Shown here: positions 37,862 to 47,293 of the stretch, in pieces
How the letters are laid out: every line of letters begins with the position of its first letter
Position numbering within the stretch: the first letter of the stretch is position 1
Notes under the pieces: generated by a model
What the model saw: only the letters and a program-made list of their open reading frames with translations
What the model was told of the DNA's origin: nothing
Database searches by the model: none
NCBI GenBank assembly: GCA_021613375.1
Contig: CM038715.1
Span: 3,329,378 to 3,393,377 of the forward strand
Direction of reading: 5' to 3'
DNA: 64,000 bases
Source: Megaleporinus macrocephalus
Lineage: Eukaryota; Chordata; Actinopteri; Characiformes; Anostomidae
Program-made: the position numbers and the translations under genes

Positions 37862-38455
37862 TGTTATGATCCCTGGCCATGTTGTTTGTGTGTTCTCTGT
37901 GACTGTGTGCAGGTCCACAACTTACCACTAGGAGGCGCCTAGTGAAATAAAAAGATCGTCTAGCGGATATCTTGAGAAACGTTCAGGCTTCTCTCCTTTG
38001 ACCTGACCTGGAACAACTCCTACCCAGACCAGCTCGGCACTCTCCACTACATCTGTACATTTAGCTACAGCTCTGTTAGACTCTGTAAGATCTCTGTGGG
38101 ACGTAGGGGACGGGTGCCTTTTGTTTATCTCCCCTTTTCCCCTGTTTATTGTAGGGAGTTAGGGGGAGTTAGGGGGAGTTGTGTGTATTTTTGTTTGCTT
38201 TGTTTTCAGGTTTAGTTAGTTTTCTAACTTTAGATGTTTTGTTTATTATGTTGCCGTTTGTCCGTCTCTGCAGACACTGTCCCATCCATCACTCGTTTGC
38301 TGAAAATAAACTTGCAGTTTTCTGGTTTGAACAGTGTCCGGTGTTTGGTCTGGCAGAGGTCAGGGGAGAGAACCTACTCTCAATTTCTGTTACGGCCCTA
38401 CTCTATGTTATCTCTATGTTTACTCTGTGTTATGACCCTAGACTAGGTCGTAACA
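37862..38455. mobile_element. Solo LTR of an LTR retrotransposon, probably Ty3/gypsy
   Basis: A 594-bp unit starts TGTTATGATCCC and ends GGTCGTAACA, so the ends are inverted (TGTTAYGA / TCGTAACA) and obey the TG...CA rule. The same five bases, ataga, flank it at 37857-37861 and 38455-38459 (the last A shared with the LTR), a 4-5 bp target duplication. A polyadenylation-type AATAAA lies in tgctgaaaataaacttgc near 38305, as expected at an R/U5 position. Three gggagttag-type 11-bp units sit at about 38155-38180. No internal retroelement genes are adjacent, so it is a recombined solo LTR. Family assignment is from the end sequence only. Confidence 0.8.
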
Positions 38456-38459
38456 TAGA

Positions 38460-39198
38460 GTAAATAAAAACAGATGAAAGATTTTTTACAAAACTTTTTA
38501 GTTTTACAAAATTCTACAGAGACTTCTAAGGAATCGAACTCACATAGATGCTAACATCAATGAAAACAACATGGATGTTGGGTTTGCTAATGACTTGAAA
38601 ACTCCAGTAACACACCGCTGCTCTTGTTACACTGACATGATGCTCATCGTCATGGTGACGTGTGTATGTGCTCTATTCTGGATCTGATTACTAATAGTGA
38701 GCCTGTAAGGAGGAGAGAGCGCATACATGCACCTCAGTCTTAATCTGGAATCTGAGTCTGAGTTTAATCAGACTGTTGAAAGACTTTGCTGGTAAACGTG
38801 ACAGAAAGTCTCCAGCAGATCTGCAGACCTGACAGGAAGTTGTGATGCTCTTATTTACCCTCCAGACTTTTAGACTGCATAAACTCATCACAAGCAACCA
38901 GCAATCAAACGACTAAAGCACGCTCCAGCAGCATTCAGTCAGTCATTTACACACAGCTCCACAGCACGCACATGCACACACACACACACGTACACACACA
39001 CACACACGCACATGCACACACACACACACACACACGCACACGCGGTGAGAGGACAGATGCTGTAGCGTTTGTTGACAGAATTCATTTCTGTCTGCATGAT
39101 TACTGAAGTATCACACTCATCACGCATCGCTGTGTGTGAACTAACGCAATAACCTACTGCCACACAGCAGAACAGGTCGCCGTCACTCGCATGTGTAA

Positions 39199-39255
<57 letters not shown>

Positions 39256-39940
39256 ATCAGGGAAAACCGCTGGTGTTACTCTGTGTATGAGACGACAACA
39301 AAGAGAAACTACAAATAACAATGAAACTGCCAAACACACCACCAGAATCAGAGGCTACATTAATTATATATTTCCAGCCAAAAAGTTCAGTATAAAGAAA
39401 AAAAATTAAATCATATTGCTGACCTGAGAACAAATATATATATATATAGCAGAAGGGTAGAACATATTTTACTTTCCATGTAGGTCAATGGAGGTAGCTA
39501 GAAGTATGTCCTTGTAATTGTGAACTATTTTCGTGTCCATTCATCATGAAATATAGTCTCAGCGTAAAAGCAACAGACAATTTAGATTATATTAAAAACC
39601 ATTTTACTTGTTTAATTACACAAAAGCCTTAACCCGTTAATCACACTTTTAATGGTTCCAGATACTACAATGGAGTGTTTTCTGTTTAGACTGTCGTGTG
39701 TAACTCGGCTAATAGATTTGAAGTATATGGTGGTTTGTTTTGTTTTGGGGTTTTTTATAAGCTACTAATGAAAATGTATTTAATCAAATAAAACACAAGT
39801 TTAATTAGTGAAAAATCTTTTATTCCTTTTCTCTCTCGTTACAGCAGCCTCATCATATGACACTGGATTATACAGGCACCTCAGAACAGACAGTGTTTGG
39901 GTCCAGTAAGCAGCCCTACTTCTAGAAAAAGGTCATGACT
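38460..39940. other. Intergenic with CA/GT arrays
   Basis: No gene recognised. CA arrays lie at about 38975-39041 and a GT array at 39199-39253. The remainder is unassigned AT-rich DNA. Confidence 0.5.
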
Positions 39941-39944
39941 TCAT

Positions 39945-40090
39945 TTCAGTGAACGAGAGTTAACCACAGAGTTAGATGCTGTCTCATTTCCCTTCCTGCT
40001 TACACAGGAAATACCAGCACCTCACATGTTTTTAAATAAAGATCAGTCGGCATGTCGGGTTATATGTCTTCTGCAGATTACAGTTTAAAA
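39945..40090 (-). promoter_or_regulatory. Second copy of the rapunzel-like upstream region, without a gene body
   Basis: This block aligns with 42380-42545, the region just upstream of the rapunzel-like coding exon, in the same orientation. Shared segments are gaacgag, catttcc, cttacacaggaaatacc, a gtcgg/gtcag...ggctata-type stretch and ttctgcagat. On the minus strand both copies keep GGTATTTCCTGTGTAAG, which contains the inferred splice donor. No rapunzel coding sequence follows at lower coordinates. It is either the relic of a lost tandem paralogue or a copied regulatory segment. Confidence 0.5.
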
Positions 40091-40099
40091 ATGTAGCTA

Positions 40100-41240
40100 A
40101 ACATCAAACTAGTACCCAAATCTGCTAAACCTGATCAAATCAGAAGGAGGAACAGCTTGACCAGACAGGTTAATACAGCCACCAGTTAGCATTGTGTTCT
40201 TTGCATAATTCAAATAAATACCTAAAATCATTTCTGTGAGTTTTTGATTCCTTTAATCAGCTGGAGCAGATCTGATAGATCAGGGTTGGTAGTTGGTAGA
40301 TCTTTATAATCAACGAAGTCAGATGGCTGGTGACCAGAACTCGAGGTCAGTGGTATCAAACATACTACTGCTGGAGATCTATATTCCTGCCCAGTTTAGA
40401 TCATTTAATATTCTGTTCCACGTATACAACGCTAATTAATCAGATCCAGCCAATCAACGACTTCTGAAAGAGCTAATGAGTGTGACCTACCAGAGCAAAA
40501 AGTCTCTGAAACCTATAACTGAGACAAGTAGGCATGCAGATATATAGAAATATATATATATATATATATATATTTCATGTAAATAAGTTTCCACTATTAG
40601 TATACAAACTATTAGTAATGACTAAGTAATCATTGTTATAGAAATACATATTTTATGCATTATTTAGGCTTATAGTTAGTTCTTGATTTCCAATTCATTT
40701 CATACTTTTAAATTGTGTTAAGTGTATAAAGCAGGTTGCAGATGATAGCATAGATTAATAATAATCTGAAAACATGTTTTTCAGAGGTCTGTGTTCCGTT
40801 AGTATATTGATACATGAGTCACTCTACTTGAAATATTACAAATCTAACAGTGTCACCAATTTAGTAAATAAAATATAATACAATTCATGTTTCTTGCTCA
40901 ATGTCACAGAAAAAAAGGTAAAGATTGTTTGTACATCATAGCTTTTAATTATATATTTAATAACAACATGACATAAATATGAGCTTTTACATTTAATAGG
41001 CCTGGTTGGGACCCACCAGTGTCACTAAGGCCTTCTGTGCCATGTCATACATTCACCATTCTTTATATTACAATTTAAAATACATGACCTTCTTTTGTTT
41101 TGTTTACCCTCACAATATTCTCTAGATTAACAAATCTGTGGACAGAAATAAAAAGTTTTGTTTAAGGCATTGATTTTCAACATACCATACATATATAGAA
41201 AAACAGGAATTAAAATTCAACCTACAGTTCAGCACTGGCA
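40100..41240. other. Intergenic, no gene recognised
   Basis: AT-rich unassigned DNA with a short (TA)n at about 40551-40572. It lies downstream of the rapunzel-like gene. Confidence 0.5.
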
Positions 41241-41248
41241 CAAGTGTT

Positions 41249-41254
41249 TTTATT
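41249..41254 (-). terminator. Candidate polyadenylation signal of the rapunzel-like gene
   Basis: AATAAA on the minus strand, about 370 bases after the stop codon. It is the first convincing canonical hexamer I found downstream; AT-rich sequence makes chance matches likely. Confidence 0.35.
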
Positions 41255-41620
41255 GTAAAGTAGTTTAAATGCATTACATGAAGTACATAAGTTAGTAAGT
41301 TTAATTATTTTAGTTAAATAGAATTTCACATATTTGCTTCAGCCTGTTGTAACTCTGGCATTGGCCTGAGCAAACTTTAAACAACTGAGCAGGTTTTACA
41401 AAAACTGTTTTCTGTTGACATGCTGAAATACGCTGTGTATAAAATGTAGAGTTGATTATTTTTTTAAGTAAATTAAACACCAACACCATCCACCATCATC
41501 CCTGCGCCTCCTTGTGAATGGAGCTAGTCTCTACAGGAAGGTAGTTCTTCAGTAGTGAGGGTGGGGACCACAGCTCTAGGGAATACATGAGGAGTCTGCT
41601 GTGTGGAAAAAGAAGTTGAA

Positions 41621-42304
41621 TCACCTGCATCTTCTCAGCACCTCCTGCATCCTCTCCTGCACATTTTCCATCTTCTTGGTCCATTCTTCACTCAGGCCTT
41701 CCTCGTCATCCCCGATGATAGCAGCGTAAGCCATGAGGGTGATCAGCCCAATGCAGAAGAGGTAGGTGAGGCGGGTGCAGAGGCGCTCCATCACCTGCCG
41801 GTTGCCCTGGGAGTGGGTCATGTACACCTCCAGGATGGGTCTGCTGAAGAGCTTGGGCTTCCCCATGACCCCGTCGTAGAGCGTGTGCAGGTTCTGGTCA
41901 CCCATGTCATTGGCGTAACTCTCCTCGAAGTTATCCTTTTTGCGCTGCTGGTGCTCAGGCCGCGCCTCCATGATCTCCATGAACTTACGGAACTGGTTGC
42001 GGATGTTCTCCTCCACGCGGCAGTACTGGCCGTCCAGCGTCTCCTTCTTGATCTGCTGCAGGGTACCGCGGTTCTGCTGAGAGATCTCGTCCAGGGCCCG
42101 GTTCACACTGCCGAACTCTCGTTTCAGGGTCTTGATCTCTTCATTATCAATGTGGTGCAGGACCACACGAATCAGCGAACCAGCCACGCCAAAGATGGGG
42201 TTCACCACGGCAGCTGCTGATGAGATTGTAGCCACGCACTCCAGGACTTTCACCAGTCCTTCCTTCAGCTTGTTCTCATCCTCTGAGATATCATTCTCAG
42301 CCAT
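41621..42304 (-). CDS. Rapunzel-like protein (protein rapunzel family)
   Basis: An intact 227-residue frame, similar to the fish 'protein rapunzel' family (zebrafish rpz and its paralogues). The blocks that identify it are EESYANDMGDQNLHTLYDGV (about residues 128-146) and RQVMERLCTRLTYLFCIGL (about 169-187). Zebrafish rapunzel was found through a fin-overgrowth and bone mutant; the biochemical role is unknown. A hydrophobic stretch lies at about 21-48 and a likely membrane segment at about 179-198, followed by an acidic then basic helical tail. The start is the ATG at 42304-42302, in a good context (gccATGG). The frame stays open 13 codons upstream, but a splice acceptor ends at 42324, so that extension is probably mostly intron. 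Coding is in one exon, as is usual for the family. A 205-codon frame on the opposite strand is a shadow. Which paralogue this is cannot be told by eye. Confidence 0.9.
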   Translation of the reverse strand: MAENDISEDENKLKEGLVKVLECVATISSAAAVVNPIFGVAGSLIRVVLHHIDNEEIKTLKREFGSVNRALDEISQQNRGTLQQIKKETLDGQYCRVEENIRNQFRKFMEIMEARPEHQQRKKDNFEESYANDMGDQNLHTLYDGVMGKPKLFSRPILEVYMTHSQGNRQVMERLCTRLTYLFCIGLITLMAYAAIIGDDEEGLSEEWTKKMENVQERMQEVLRRCR

Positions 42305-42323
42305 GGCGAACAGAAAAACAGAT

Positions 42324-42464
42324 CTGGTGAAAGTAAGAAACACTTTGCAGTATTCTCTAGAGCGTCAACACAAACACACAACAACGATGAACGAGTAAGA
42401 ACCGCGGGGGCCGACGCTCATTTCCGTCTTATGAGGCAGATATCTTATTTCCTTTCTCACTTAC
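42324..42464 (-). other. Inferred 5'-UTR intron of the rapunzel-like gene
   Basis: On the minus strand the donor CTGT|GTAAGTGAG at 42464 and acceptor TTACTTTCACCAG|ATCTG at 42324 are both close to consensus and define a 141-bp intron, 19 bases before the start codon. The donor is kept as GTAAGC in the copy near 40.0 kb. Needs transcript evidence. Confidence 0.55.
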
Positions 42465-42660
42465 ACAGGAAATACCTGCAGCTTGCATGTGTTCTGAAGG
42501 CCGTCAGCCTGTCAGGCTATACGTTTCTGCAGATCACTTTCTTTCTCAGCTGAAAGTTAATACTGTTGGACATTACATACACTGATTTAACATCAGATAA
42601 ACAGCTGGAACAGAGCCCGAGCTGGGTGGTACGTAATAAAAGGCTATAATCTCAAACAGC
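42465..42660 (-). promoter_or_regulatory. Inferred first exon and promoter of the rapunzel-like gene
   Basis: The sequence upstream of the inferred donor includes the part (to about 42545) shared with 39945-40090. Around the donor, GGTATTTCCTGTGTAAG and GAGAAAGGAAAT place two GGAA (ETS-type) cores in opposite orientations. An ATTACGTA motif lies near 42631. No clear TATA box is visible and the transcription start is unknown. Confidence 0.4.
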
Positions 42661-42927
42661 ACAGAAGTAGCTCAGTATCGTTTCTCTCTTAACTTTTGTT
42701 CTCAGTTTAGTTTTTATCATCTACACCTGGGTCAGCAGAGCTCCACTTCATTGGAAATGATCCGGTATTGAAGTGTGTGGCCTTGTTTCTGTAGGCTGCT
42801 CACTAAGCCAGAAACTTACATGCTCTGTGATGAGCATAGCTGTTATCATGCTAGCTTTGCAAACAGTTAATGATAATTAGTGCCTCTCTCCTAGTTTACA
42901 ACACCGCTCATTATTTATGATATAATA

Positions 42928-43305
42928 TAGGGGTGTAAGAAAGTATTGAAATATTGAATATCGAGATATTATGTTTGGTGATACTGTTACAATTCTCAAA
43001 AGCACAGTATCAATACACAGATTCCTGGCAGTGAATCATTGTGTGTTGTGTTTAAACCTCTGATCACTAGATGGCAGTGTTGTAATCCATTTTCAGCTCC
43101 ACTCCAACATTAACAAGCAGCACAAGGGCGCAATGCTATTGTAAGCATTGATAAACCTGTTCATACAGTGGTGTGTTTTAATAATAGGATTTTAAATCGC
43201 AGTATATTACTTTACTTGCAGTATCACAATATATCATGATATATTCGTGAGAGCTGCATCACAATACGTATTGTATCGCCAAGTTCTTGCTAATACACAG
43301 TCCTA
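42928..43305. mobile_element. 378-bp hAT-like MITE
   Basis: It starts TAGGGGTGTAAGAAAGTATT and ends ...ttgctaatacacagtccta. Flanks atataata and atatatta match 7 of 8. The interior contains TATCGCCAAG- and ATATTGAATATCGAG-type blocks typical of such elements. Its right two-thirds is repeated at 45041-45308 as part of a larger copied block. Confidence 0.75.
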
Positions 43306-43719
43306 ATATATTAAATTGGTGGTTTAACAATTACTGAATGGTGAACTGAAAACTGTGCATCATGTTTACATATCTGGTGATCAAGTAAAGCAATAAAACG
43401 TTTTTTTGTTTGTTTAAATTTGTAATTTTTCTTTTATGTCATTTACAGTACCATAGAAAGAAAATTAAACTATAAAAATAGTTTTTTATATTATAAAAAT
43501 ATGTATTCCAAGACCTCTAGATAATTACATTTTAGCACTGAAATCCAGGAGGATAGAAAATAAACAAAAACATCTATAAATATAATAAATAAAAGTCTAA
43601 TTAAAAAAAACAAAAAAAATATCAAGAAATGGACAAATTTCTAAGGATTTCTGTTAGCTATGACTTGCCAAATAGTGATCTGAGTAGATAAAATTACATA
43701 GTGGCAGATGTGCGTGTCT
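43034..43719. repeat. Source copy of a duplicated 0.7-kb block
   Basis: It aligns in direct orientation with 45041-45752, beginning aatcattgtgtgttgtgttt and ending near gtggcagatgtg. It spans the right part of the MITE plus about 400 bp of its right-hand flank, so the block was copied as DNA and not by transposition of the MITE. Confidence 0.85.
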
Positions 43720-43934
43720 CATAAATACTTTGGAACTGGAATTGTACTTGACTTAATTATTAAAGCACGTAACCCCTGTTATACTGGCCTGTAAGAGTTA
43801 AAACAGTGGACTTTTATCAGTGAATGAAGGAAAGTGGCCAACTGGGGCCACTGTTTGGACGGCTGGACCTAATTAAACTAGCATTAGACCATCATTAACC
43901 TGGAGACCGCTGGCCAGCATGAGCCACTCACAGT

Positions 43935-44131
43935 TCACACACACACAAACACACAACACCTAATCTCCCAGCATCAGCCACAACATATACAAAATAACAG
44001 CAACACACACACAGCAAAACACAACAACACACAACACAACAACACACACACAGCAAAACACACACACAGCAAAACACAACACAACAACACACACACAGCA
44101 AAACACAACACAACAACACACACACAGCAAA
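43935..44131. repeat. CA-rich minisatellite, unit about 30 bp
   Basis: Irregular units of acacacacagcaaaacacaa plus cacaacaac. Minus-strand Cys/Val frames over it are artefacts. Confidence 0.85.
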
Positions 44132-44139
44132 CAGTACTT

Positions 44140-45010
44140 TTTAGGCCAGCAGGTAAAATTTAAATAACAGATTCAGATCGAACCCCCCCTTAACTTTCCC
44201 CAAACCTCTAAAAGTCTTCCAGATCTCCTCATATACCAGGAGGTGAACGTGGGAAGTTACCAGTAACACATACACAGCAGCAGCAAGTTGTAAGCGAGTG
44301 TGTTCGATGAATTTTGACCTCTGTTTAATAAAAAACTCAAGTTAACAGCACTTTTTACATAGACTGACCGTAAAATGATAGAAATAAGATAGTAAAGGAG
44401 AGAGGGCTCTCCTACTCAGGCCCAATAAATAAAATATCTGTCTGATTTGTGCTGTTTATTGTTTTTTTTTTATTTAATATTTAACTTTTCATAAAATATA
44501 AGTGTATATATGTTGTACTTTATATATATTTACATTATTTAATCAGTTCCCATTTTTTACTGATTTTTTTATTAATCAGTTATATACATGAAATAAGAAT
44601 CCCTGCCCAACATGTCATCACAGATAATCGCATTGTTTCCAAACTGGTCCAAATTCACCCAATAAGAACAATGTGTCAGTTTTAATCCAGATGCCAGAAA
44701 CACCTGGAGCAAAATTTTTAATATCAAATAAAATTCCAGTGAACACTGGCAACTTACATACATACTAAGTTTGAGATAAGTGAAACTGCAGCAACCAGAG
44801 ACTTAAATACACTATTTACTATTCTAGACCCCTCTTCCCACATTTAACATCTTATTTTGTGAAAGGCATTTGCTTTCTCTCAAACTACCTTTTCTTTTTT
44901 AACACAAACACAGTCATTTGTTACAGCTTGAGCAGCCTCGGTCAAAGTATCTTTGACATCCTGTGCAGAGACACACTTAAAAATGCTAAGTTTTCGTTGC
45001 TGTTTATGTT
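44140..45010. other. Intergenic, no gene recognised
   Basis: AT-rich unassigned sequence between the CA-rich minisatellite and the copied block. Confidence 0.5.
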
Positions 45011-45782
45011 TTTATAATGTTTTATGTATTTATGTAAATCATTGTGTGTTGTGTTTAAATCTCTGACCACTAGATGGCAGTGTTGAAATCCATTTTCAGC
45101 TCCACTCCAACATTAACAAGCAGCACAAGGATGCAATACTATTGTAAGCATCAGCAAACCTGTTCATATAGTGGTGTGTTTTAATAATAGGATTAAAAAA
45201 AAAAATCACAATACATCAATTTACTTGCTATATCGCAGTATACTGAATCGTGACAACAGTATCACAATATGTATTGTATCCCCAGGTTCTTGCTAATACA
45301 CAGCCCTAATATATTAAATAGGTGGTTTAACAATTATTGAATGGTGAACTGAAAATTGTGCATCATGTTCACGTATCAAGGAAACTTTTTTTTTTTTTTT
45401 TTTTTTGTAATTTTTCTTTTATGTCATTTACGGTACCATAGAAAGAAAATTAAATAGAGTGTCAGAGTTAAAGCCCTATGCAAATGTAAATATATATAAA
45501 AATACTATAAAATATTTTTAGATTATAAAAATATGTATTCCAAGACATCTAGATAATTCAATTTTAGCACCCAAATCCAGGAGGATAGAAAATAAATAAA
45601 AACATTTATAAATATAATATTAATAATAAATAAAAGACTAAATAAAAAAACAATAACACAAATAGTACTTTTTATCAAGAAATGGACACATTTGTAAAGA
45701 TATCCAATTTCTTAAAAATTAATAAAATTACAAAGTGGCAGATGTGCCAGTCTTTATAATGTTTTATGTATGTATGTAAATC
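45011..45782. repeat. Inserted copy of the 0.7-kb block with 30-bp flanking repeats
   Basis: The inserted block is 45041-45752. Immediately outside are two direct repeats, 45011-45040 and 45753-45782, identical at 29 of 30 positions (tttataatgttttatgtat, then T or G, then tatgtaaatc). No such repeat flanks the source at 43034-43719, so it is best read as a 30-bp target-site duplication created on insertion. A T-tract of about 22 at 45386-45407 replaces a shorter mixed stretch of the source. Confidence 0.8.
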
Positions 45783-46785
45783 CAATATGTAAAATTCAGT
45801 TGATAAGCAGTGATAGTGGTTTAAAATGTACGTGTTCTCTGTAGAAGACTAAACTGACAGAAGACTGAATTAGAGGAACAGAGGCAGCTCAGAGGCAGCA
45901 TGTATGGCGCTCTGCTTCACTGTTTGGTGTCCAGACTGTATGTAATTCTGCACTTGAGCTATTAAATTAATGCATGTACAAGTAATAGAATTAGCATTAG
46001 CAACACACACTCCCCTCACAACAGACCTTTACAAACCTAATCAGGGCTTTGCTGGGGAGAAGCTTGAAATGTCACAGCGTTTAGAGGCAGATTTTAAATA
46101 CGCCCACCACCGAAACACACACTTTCAGGAAAAGGAAAGACGTCTGAGACTGAGAGAGACTGCAAAAGAGCGAGAGAAGGAATAACTGAATAGAAGACCA
46201 CTGGAAAGAACACGAGGTCTTCTCGCTCTTCTTTTCTCCACATCTTCAAAAACTTCCCCCTCAAAAGAGAGCCTCTTAAAAACGACAAACTCTTTTACTG
46301 ATAAAAAAACTAAACCAGAAAAAAGAAAGAAAAAACATATCACATGTTTATTCATGCATATTATGAAATCCTAGATTATTTCTTGCTTGGTTAATCCATA
46401 TCCGGTGGCCCCGCACACAAAGCCGGACTAATGTCATCATTAGTTCTGCCTCCGTGGTGGCCAGAAGCCGGCCCAATCCCGTGGAGCCATGAGTGAATGG
46501 TGCTCAGAGATAAAACACATCAAATAAGCAGAGAAAAGGAGCTAGTCCGTCCACCCAACACGCTAGAGAAGCTCGCTTAATTAGAAATATGAAAATGAAA
46601 CAAGAATCTGAAGCATCATTTGTGGCCCCTTTTTACGCACCTTTGTAAACTCCTAACATTTAATTTTCTCTCCTGCACAGGTCTCTGATCAGTCTGATTA
46701 ATGCTGAGGGATTTAAAGTCAACATAATAATGTTCAGCACAAAAGAAACCCTAAGTTTAGTTTTAGCAATTAGATTAGTCATTTA
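45783..46785. other. Intergenic, possible conserved non-coding DNA
   Basis: No gene recognised. The 46380-46520 stretch (ggttaatccatatccggtgg, gactaatgtcatcattag) is a low-repeat block of mixed composition and a conserved-element candidate. Confidence 0.4.
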
Positions 46786-47293
46786 CAGGGGCAGCTGAAA
46801 ATTTGTATTCATTTATTATTAAGCAGTTTGTTCACAGTTTTATTGTTAGGAAATAAATAACCTGCCATTTATAGACAAAAGTCAGTGGAAAATTAGTGGA
46901 AACGAAATTTAATAGAGAAAATACAAGTTCTAACAACCATGCAGGAGTTAGTAAACCACCAAAGTCTTTATCTTAGAAAGAGAGGAGAAAATCACATTCT
47001 TCAAAAAAATGTTTCTGTCCATCTCTCAAAAAACAAAAAAAAATTAAATTAAAAAAATCTAAATCAATCAAAAAAACTGCTGATATTCTCAAAATGTGGA
47101 TTGGCCATCCTGAAGTCCAGACCTCAACATCACTGAATGTGCCTGGAATTGTGTGTATGATGAGAAGCAGAAACTACAACCAACTTCGAAGACTGAACTC
47201 ATATTTGATTGTTGAGGCTTCATTGTGTGCTTTCTTGTTAAATATAAAAAAAAACGTATTTCCATTTTTGCCCATTTTTATTTGTCTACACAG
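46786..47293 (+). pseudogene. Decayed Tc1/mariner transposase fragment
   Basis: At 47093-47208, read in the right frame, the sequence gives VDWPS, a stop, SPDLNITECAWNCVYDEKQK and LQPTSKTEL. This is the C-terminal part of a Tc1 transposase, normally WPSQSPDLNPIENVW...; the E of the NITE block is the third catalytic acid of the DD34E triad. The catalytic aspartates upstream are not recognisable, and a stop replaces the usual glutamine. The outer limits are estimates from AT-rich sequence on both sides; the inverted ends were not resolved. Confidence 0.8.

Noticed and set aside
41603..42220. 205-codon plus-strand open frame
   Set aside because: It lies antisense to the rapunzel-like coding exon, has no recognisable domain and is explained by the codon pattern of the real gene.
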